Source: a virus. From it: a stretch of 26,035 bases of DNA. Below the pieces are notes generated by a model. That model did not search any database, was not told where the DNA came from, and saw nothing but the letters and a program-made list of their open reading frames with translations. The number at the start of each line of letters is the position of its first letter. The stretch's first letter is position 1. The stretch is from positions 1 through 26,035 of the IMG/VR virus record IMGVR_UViG_3300025164_000464. One strand, 5' to 3'. Both the position numbers and the translations under genes were made by a program. Of the stretch, positions 22,673 through 26,035 are shown piece by piece.

Positions 22673-22801
22673 CTATTTAAACTTCCATTTTCCGCGTATC
22701 TTACGCCATACTAACATCCTTCGTATTCGTCGGCGGCGCAGTCTAACGACCCCCCAACCCCAGGATTTGCGAACCACGAGAAACCCACGTTTCCTGTTCA
22801 T
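22673..22801 (-). CDS. Very basic 42-aa ORF (Arg/Lys-rich peptide)
   Basis: ATG 22801 follows the stop of the previous small gene (TAA at 22803-22805) by 1 nt and runs 42 codons to TAG. It starts MNRKRGFLVVRKSWGWG and contains a run R-L-R-R-R-R-I-R-R. I count 18 Arg/Lys in 42 residues and no Asp or Glu. Such a composition is expected of RNA-binding peptides such as phage antiterminators of the N type, but can also arise by chance from GC-rich, CGN-rich DNA. No good binding site is visible, so it would depend on reinitiation. Too short to assign; kept as a candidate only. Confidence 0.35.
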   Translation of the reverse strand: MNRKRGFLVVRKSWGWGVVRLRRRRIRRMLVWRKIRGKWKFK

Positions 22802-22802
22802 T

Positions 22803-22967
22803 TTAGGCAAACTTGGCTAATGCCTCTCTTATCCAGCGAGCCAAACACCTGTTACAGTCGTGCATGTTGTCATGCTCGCAAGTAAGGTGCTTGCTGAGAA
22901 CATACTTCACAATCTTGTCGGTCTGGAGCCGACGCCGGTTACGTTGCGCTGTTTCCTGTTTCTTCAT
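22803..22967 (-). CDS. 54-aa basic Cys/His protein
   Basis: ATG 22967 in an ATGA overlap with the upstream zinc-finger gene stop (22964-22966); 54 codons to TAA at 22803. N-terminus basic (MKKQETAQRNRRRLQTDKIV), then YVLSKHLTCEHDNMHDCNRC and LARWIREALAKFA. The C-x-x-H/H-x-C-x2-C arrangement (C30, H32, H36, C38, C41) can hold one zinc. The exact stop-start overlap, sensible hydrophobic helix at the end and the zinc pattern support a real gene too short for ordinary detection. The role is probably nucleic-acid or protein binding; unproven. Confidence 0.65.
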   Translation of the reverse strand: MKKQETAQRNRRRLQTDKIVKYVLSKHLTCEHDNMHDCNRCLARWIREALAKFA

Positions 22968-23152
22968 TTGCGGCGCGGCTCATCCAGAACGTTGGGCGTC
23001 ACGCACGGAACCAATAAAACTTTTTGTCCGCGACAAACATCACACGTCCACGATGTACATGTTGATGTCCACTGGTGCACGTCACCGGCAACGTATGGCG
23101 GCTTTGACACAACTCCTTGGCCGTCACACTTCGGACATATCTGGTAATACAT
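22964..23152 (-). CDS. 62-aa zinc-ribbon protein, DnaJ-like CxxCxGxG
   Basis: ATG 23152 with GGAGG at 23157-23161 (strong, short spacing); the in-frame TTG at 23197 is less likely. It starts MYYQICPKCDGQGVVSKPPY and later has WTCDVCRGQKVLLVPC. Two C-x-x-C-x-G-x-G/K knuckles match half of a DnaJ-type zinc centre, a common form of phage mini-protein. No J-domain exists, so it is a stand-alone ribbon. It overlaps the 54-aa gene by 4 bp and lies 50 bp after a 194-aa gene, with its own strong binding site. Possible functions are nucleic-acid binding or modulation of host RNA polymerase; not shown. Confidence 0.75.
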   Translation of the reverse strand: MYYQICPKCDGQGVVSKPPYVAGDVHQWTSTCTSWTCDVCRGQKVLLVPCVTPNVLDEPRRK

Positions 23153-23201
23153 AGTGCCTCCGTTTACGCCCAACCATTCGCTATAAATGAGATTCAAGAT
23201 A

Positions 23202-23786
23202 TCAGGCTCTTAACTCCGACAAGACCTCTGCCGGTCTTTGCCCTTCCAAATCTCCCCGCAATGCTTTCACCATCCTGGAAATCTGTCCTACTCCTTCCGC
23301 ATCCCAATTCCTGATTGTGTCGTGTATCTCATCTTTCCTCTTTTCCCACCCATCCCGATCCCAATTCGCCGGCCACACTCCCGATCTCTCGGCATAAATC
23401 TGTAGCGGTAAATCCCGGTTTTGATGAATCCGCAAGCGATACCCTTCGAGCGAAGTTTCGGCAATTGCGATCATGCGGTAATGTTTTTTCGGATTGGAGA
23501 TAGGGAAAAGCTGAAATCGTAAATGAGAGGCAAGCATGGATTGTATTGTTCTGGAATCCTCTGGGCCATAGGAGAATTTGAGCCAAGCCCCCAAATGACC
23601 TGGGAGGATATTGATAGCCGCACAGATATAGCCAGCTTCAAGGAAATCCATCGTATTATCCCGTGAGAATCCCGATTTGTCGATCTTGGCAAGATAGGTC
23701 ATGTATTCGATAAACCCATTGTTTTTTTGCAAATATCCCCATGCCAAGGCATCGTGAATTGCATCTCTGGTATTACCTAGTTTCAT
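23202..23786 (-). CDS. Unknown 194-aa phage protein (possible late regulator)
   Basis: ATG 23786, overlapping the previous gene by 14 bp. Starts MKLGNTRDAIHDALAWGYLQ. The first half is helical, with AAINILPGHLGAWLKFSYGP (a W-L-K-F-S-Y-G-P motif), and it continues to LEGYRLRIHQNRDLPLQIYA and a final helix ISRMVKALRGDLEGQ. I recall W-x-x-x-x-Y-G-P in uncharacterised phage proteins placed after NinG-like genes, the location where lambdoid phages put the Q antiterminator. That is positional inference only; there is no zinc finger or recognisable DNA-binding motif. No membrane segments are seen. The C-terminal ~20 residues are charged. Confidence 0.7.
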   Translation of the reverse strand: MKLGNTRDAIHDALAWGYLQKNNGFIEYMTYLAKIDKSGFSRDNTMDFLEAGYICAAINILPGHLGAWLKFSYGPEDSRTIQSMLASHLRFQLFPISNPKKHYRMIAIAETSLEGYRLRIHQNRDLPLQIYAERSGVWPANWDRDGWEKRKDEIHDTIRNWDAEGVGQISRMVKALRGDLEGQRPAEVLSELRA

Positions 23787-23985
23787 TGTTTCGTTTGTCG
23801 ATTGTTTTTTGTAGGGGACGCGCGTTGCGCCCCCAAGGATATGCCCTATATTGCGGGTTAAATTCTTTCACCCGCGCCTCAAGCATGTTGGCCCAGTCGG
23901 TCAGTCGTTGTATTTGATGCACGGGAGCAATCATTGACCAAGCGTCGGCGTTTTCATCTGTCATGCTTCGTTGTTCTTCGTTCAT
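23773..23985 (-). CDS. Unknown 70-aa protein
   Basis: ATG 23985 with AGGGGAAA upstream, a good binding site. Acidic start (MNEEQRSMTDENADAWSMIA), helical middle (IQRLTDWANMLEARVKEFN) and basic end (RPLQKTIDKRNNETR). No cysteine motif or TM. The 3' end overlaps the next gene by 14 bp. I do not recognise it. Confidence 0.6.
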   Translation of the reverse strand: MNEEQRSMTDENADAWSMIAPVHQIQRLTDWANMLEARVKEFNPQYRAYPWGRNARPLQKTIDKRNNETR

Positions 23986-24017
23986 GGTTTCCCCTACGAA
24001 TACATTTTAAAACGGCG

Positions 24018-24140
24018 TTAGGCAACAACCATAATTCTTTTTTGCACCATGGTTTGCTCAATCGAATACATTACATTTATAAGTGCCATTTGCTGTCCGT
24101 ACTGGTCGTTTGATAAATGTGCGTTAGCTGGGTTTGCCAT
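24018..24140 (-). CDS. Tiny ORF, probable 3' half of a frameshifted small gene
   Basis: ATG 24140, 40 codons to TAA at 24018. Starts MANPANAHLSNDQYGQQMAL. Together with the overlapping ORF at 24077-24196 it looks like one original gene: joining MEITRAQLFNMAATIM to GGVMANPANAHLSND needs exactly one extra G near 24150. 'A-x-x-I-M-G-G-V-M-A-N-P' is a motif I recall from conserved small phage proteins. Either this is a real frameshift or a sequence error, or the two short frames are translated separately. Confidence 0.5.
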   Translation of the reverse strand: MANPANAHLSNDQYGQQMALINVMYSIEQTMVQKRIMVVA

Positions 24141-24196
24141 GACACCACCATAATGGTTGCCGCCATGTTAAATAGTTGTGCTCTTGTGATTTCCAT
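24077..24196 (-). CDS. Tiny ORF, probable 5' half of a frameshifted small gene
   Basis: ATG 24196 preceded by a very strong AAAGGAG (8-nt spacing). 39 codons: begins MEITRAQLFNMAATIMVVSW and then runs on in a less protein-like frame (QTQLTHIYQTTSTDSK) to TAA at 24077. The strong binding site shows a real start; the second half of the natural product is likely encoded in the other frame (24018-24140). It overlaps that ORF by 64 bp. Confidence 0.5.
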   Translation of the reverse strand: MEITRAQLFNMAATIMVVSWQTQLTHIYQTTSTDSKWHL

Positions 24197-24199
24197 TTT

Positions 24200-24313
24200 T
24201 TAATCTCCTTTCTCGGTCTCCATATTCATCAATACATTGATAGCAGTTCGTATCCCATGAGCGCGTATTCGCAACGCATCGGCTTTCCACCAGTCGTCGG
24301 GATCGGCGCTCAC
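24200..24313 (-). CDS. 37-aa small protein coupled to its upstream neighbour
   Basis: GTG 24313 in a GTGA overlap with the stop of the upstream gene; 37 codons to TAA at 24200. Begins MSADPDDWWKADALRIRAHG and continues as a helix (INVLMNMETEKGD). The acidic/aromatic start, exact overlap and the fact that the AAAGGAG for the next gene lies within its last codons make it look real. The function is unknown. Confidence 0.6.
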   Translation of the reverse strand: MSADPDDWWKADALRIRAHGIRTAINVLMNMETEKGD

Positions 24314-24585
24314 AGCAAACTGGAGGCTCTATTTTCTATCGTGGTTGCCTGTGTATCCAGTTCCTGGGTTGCATCTTGCAGACTGATAAACCCATTGAGC
24401 CGAATGGTGTACTCAACCCTTAAAGCATCTTTCAGTTCAACCATCGCCACGCGAAATTCATCGTCCGTCTCTACTTCGCGCTGCGCCCAAAAAATCCGCC
24501 CATCCGGTGTAATTTGGAAATTCTCGCCAGAATTGGCGCGTAGTTTAAAGTAGTTTTTTACTGGCACACCTTTTTCATTTTCCAT
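24310..24585 (-). CDS. Unknown 91-aa acidic phage protein
   Basis: ATG 24585, with GGAGCG about 9 nt upstream, overlapping the zinc-ribbon gene by 11 bp. Begins MENEKGVPVKNYFKLRANSG; strand-rich start (GENFQITPDGRIFWAQREVE), then helix (FRVAMVELKDALRVEYTIRL) and end NRASSLL. No cysteines, no membrane segment. The G-R-I-F-W strand plus helix could be a small single-domain binding protein. I do not recognise the family. It is coupled to the downstream 37-aa gene by GTGA. Confidence 0.65.
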   Translation of the reverse strand: MENEKGVPVKNYFKLRANSGENFQITPDGRIFWAQREVETDDEFRVAMVELKDALRVEYTIRLNGFISLQDATQELDTQATTIENRASSLL

Positions 24586-24733
24586 ATTCTAACGCTCCAG
24601 TCGTTTTGGTTTTCCTTCGCCATAGTAAACAGGTCTTGTTGTCTAACCCAGGATATTCCTGGACTGACATCGAGCAATGATACGCCGTTTTGTCTCGTTT
24701 CAAGACATGATTCCCGCACGATCCGCAGCCCAT
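24575..24733 (-). CDS. 52-aa zinc-ribbon protein
   Basis: ATG 24733 (MGCGSCGNHVLKRDKTAYHC) rather than the longer frame from 24871, which overlaps the HNH gene and reads as shadow. Cysteines at 3, 6, 20 and 34 (MGCGSCG, AYHCS, NKTCLLW) fit a four-cysteine single zinc site; the remainder is basic (WRRKTKTTGA). A binding site is not obvious. It sits 58 bp after the NinG-like gene. Probably nucleic-acid or RNA-polymerase binding; not shown. Confidence 0.6.
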   Translation of the reverse strand: MGCGSCGNHVLKRDKTAYHCSMSVQEYPGLDNKTCLLWRRKTKTTGALEYGK

Positions 24734-24791
24734 GGTATACCATTCTTTCGCTTCCAGAATCTGGTCCGGTCTTCGGAGAAACGGGTTCAGG

Positions 24792-25205
24792 TTATGATAA
24801 TTCAAGTTCGCACGCCTTATAATGTTCGATCTGTTCTTCCAGCCAGCCACGATCCCATTTTCCGGTTCCATGAGATAACCGTTTCAGCCGATCTATTTCC
24901 TCCGAGCCATAGGTGGAAAGCATCCACTCGTAATACCAAATCTTTCCCATTTCGCCATTCCAAAGCGGCTTGTTACATGCCTTGCATTGCGGATGTACGT
25001 TGAACCAGTCGAAATATACTCCAGCTCCTCTCGATCTTGGGATGAAATGTCCAGCGTCCAATTCTTTCCAGTGATAGCCTCGGTTACAACACACACATGT
25101 TACATGCCCGTCATGGTTGGCATAAACCTGGCGTACTACTCTGGACATGAGTTTCCATAGAGTATTTTTCAGGGTTGGAAGTTTTTTTAGCTTCTTCTTT
25201 TTCAC
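24792..25205 (-). CDS. NinG/Rap-like HNH recombination nuclease
   Basis: A 137-aa protein starting at GTG 25205 (GTGA overlap with the upstream gene). The very basic start (MKKKKLKKLPTLKNTLWK) and the core CVCCNRGYHWKELDAGHFIP (C37, C40, with D50-A-G-H53) followed by FNVHPQCKACNKPLW (H71, C74, C77, N78) form the zinc-HNH pattern of the bacteriophage NinG/Rap family, a structure-specific nuclease that resolves recombination intermediates. The C-terminal YYEWMLSTYGSEEIDRLKRL matches the family's helical end. NinG is usually about 200 aa, so this is a shorter form. It would act in phage DNA recombination. Good confidence in the family, lower in exact role. Confidence 0.8.
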   Translation of the reverse strand: MKKKKLKKLPTLKNTLWKLMSRVVRQVYANHDGHVTCVCCNRGYHWKELDAGHFIPRSRGAGVYFDWFNVHPQCKACNKPLWNGEMGKIWYYEWMLSTYGSEEIDRLKRLSHGTGKWDRGWLEEQIEHYKACELELS

Positions 25206-25531
25206 ACTACGACCCCTTCCCGTTTATTTTTGTTCACCGATCTCCAGTGTTCCCAAACCAGCGTCTCTGTCTCACGTTTTAATTTCACTTTGAGATAGTC
25301 TTCTTCGGCTAATGCCATCGCGGCAAGATGGTTTTTATACGACATCGAGGCATAAGATTCATGATCTCGCTCGCCATTTGAATTCTTCAATGAAGCATTG
25401 AACGCCTCTGAGCGTACCGGGCTTTTCATCCGGTCCAATCCATTGAAGTAGCTTTCCAGACGAGCGCATTCGGCATCGGTCTCGGCCAGATATCGCAAAG
25501 CCTGCTCGGCGCGCTGTTCGGATATGCTCAT
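25202..25531 (-). CDS. Conserved helical phage protein upstream of NinG
   Basis: A 109-aa protein, ATG 25531, almost all helix. It reads EQALRYLAETDAECARLESY, then M-K-S-P-V-R-S-E-A-F and SYKNHLAAMALAEEDYLKVK, ending VWEHWRSVNKNKREG. I recall a widespread phage protein with this layout ('AL.YLaeTD...A......' ending 'WRS.N...R.G') of unknown function that sits next to replication and recombination genes. No zinc or catalytic motif is seen. Its stop overlaps the NinG-like start by GTGA, so the two are coupled. Confidence 0.75.
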   Translation of the reverse strand: MSISEQRAEQALRYLAETDAECARLESYFNGLDRMKSPVRSEAFNASLKNSNGERDHESYASMSYKNHLAAMALAEEDYLKVKLKRETETLVWEHWRSVNKNKREGVVV

Positions 25532-25580
25532 TGTTGACTGATTTCGTGTAGTAATTCCAGGTGGCCTAATACTAGTTGGA

Positions 25581-25829
25581 CTACTCTCTATTTGGCAATC
25601 CGGCTTCGTGCTTGCAGTTGTAGCACTGAGCGTTGTCAGGTGCCACTGTTACGGCAATGTGAACGCCAAGGTGGCGACCGAAAGCAGCTAATTGTTTAGC
25701 GTGCTTTTCACAAGCATCTACCGGCCCTGATGGCCAATGCACGGTATGGGTTGCTGGGTAGCCCAACAACTGCGTCGAGTCCGACACGCCTTCCGATGCG
25801 CCATCTGCTGCTTTCTTTTCTTCGGTCAT
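25581..25829 (-). CDS. 82-aa Cys/His small protein
   Basis: ATG 25829, in an ATGA overlap with the upstream gene. Acidic disordered start (MTEEKKAADGASEGVSDSTQ), then HTVHWPSGPVDACEKHAKQL and an end NAQCYNCKHEAGLPNRE. The C-x-x-H and C-x-x-C pair can hold one zinc (about C39, H42, C70, C73), a pattern I recall from unnamed phage mini-proteins. The start is set by the overlap; no other evidence. Gap of 49 bp to the next gene holds nothing I can name. Confidence 0.65.
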   Translation of the reverse strand: MTEEKKAADGASEGVSDSTQLLGYPATHTVHWPSGPVDACEKHAKQLAAFGRHLGVHIAVTVAPDNAQCYNCKHEAGLPNRE

Positions 25830-26035
25830 TTCAGGGACTCCTCGTCTTTGTTTCCGGCGTGCGGCTCACGCAGGGCGTTGGGCGTCAATGGGTTACCGTC
25901 GTCGATATCATGCAGGGCATCCATTACCGCCACTATCTTTGGGTTGCCGGTATCAACCTCTCCGTCCATGCCAATCTCAACCATCAACGCATTCGCAGCG
26001 GCATAGAGAGTGTCGAATTTACCAAGCAATTCAAC
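25826..26035 (-). CDS. Unknown protein, 5' truncated by the window edge
   Basis: The frame is open to base 26035 (V-E-L-L-G-K-F-D), so the TTG at 26029 need not be the start and the gene may begin outside. At least 69 residues remain: LLGKFDTLYAAANALMVEIG, then PKIVAVMDALHDIDDGNPLT, ending GNKDEESLK. Helical, with no zinc or TM. It is coupled by ATGA to the next gene. Function unknown. Confidence 0.6.
   Translation of the reverse strand, partial: VELLGKFDTLYAAANALMVEIGMDGEVDTGNPKIVAVMDALHDIDDGNPLTPNALREPHAGNKDEESLK

Noticed and set aside
22813-23503. Several plus-strand frames in the right arm
   Set aside because: Composition is shadow-like (Cys/Ser/Thr/Arg) and they oppose well-supported coupled minus-strand genes.
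1-26035. tRNA genes, CRISPR arrays, insertion sequences, integrase and att sites
   Set aside because: No cloverleaf-like segment, regular spacer array, transposase or integrase motif, or flanking terminal repeats could be recognised by eye.

Overview
The window is a piece of a tailed bacteriophage genome (or a prophage/metagenomic phage contig), most likely a short-tailed podovirus-type phage of a Gram-negative host. The evidence is an uninterrupted late block containing a large terminase, a ~715-aa portal, a scaffold, an N4-gp56-type major capsid protein, a short head-tail adaptor, a beta-propeller-like tail nozzle, three presumptive ejection (internal virion) proteins and a tail fibre. There is no tape measure or tail-tube gene. 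An M15-type endopeptidase and a 3-TM holin follow. No integrase, repressor, polymerase, tRNA or CRISPR was seen, and both ends of the window cut through genes.

Plus strand, 1-5437: a tightly overlapping sugar/glycan cassette. It has a 5'-truncated GT29-like protein, a DxD glycosyltransferase, a class I methyltransferase, a GDP-mannose 4,6-dehydratase, a PLP-fold DegT-family protein whose Schiff-base lysine is replaced by histidine (as in the 3-dehydratases ColD/RfbH), a second glycosyltransferase-like protein and a radical SAM protein with a SPASM-like C-terminus. GMD followed by a ColD-like enzyme implies production of GDP-4-keto-3,6-dideoxymannose, the precursor of colitose-like sugars, apparently for decorating the virion or altering host surface glycan. 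Every junction overlaps and three genes use TTG starts.

Plus strand, 5438-21440: a duplication scar, then terL, portal, a truncated virion-protein gene abutting a coiled-coil ORF, a small coupled gene, scaffold, capsid, a clear rho-independent terminator, adaptor, nozzle, acetyltransferase-like protein, three ejection-type proteins, tail fibre, a GC-rich orphan gene, a beta-rich small protein and the lysis genes.

Minus strand, 26035-21388: a convergent operon of small genes (an early/middle or regulatory set), including a NinG-like HNH protein, several small Cys/His (zinc-ribbon-like) proteins and several genes under 60 codons that are supported by exact stop/start overlaps. The two transcription units collide tail to tail, with the last genes overlapping by 53 bp.

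All functions are read from motifs by eye and from recalled family patterns; no database search was possible.
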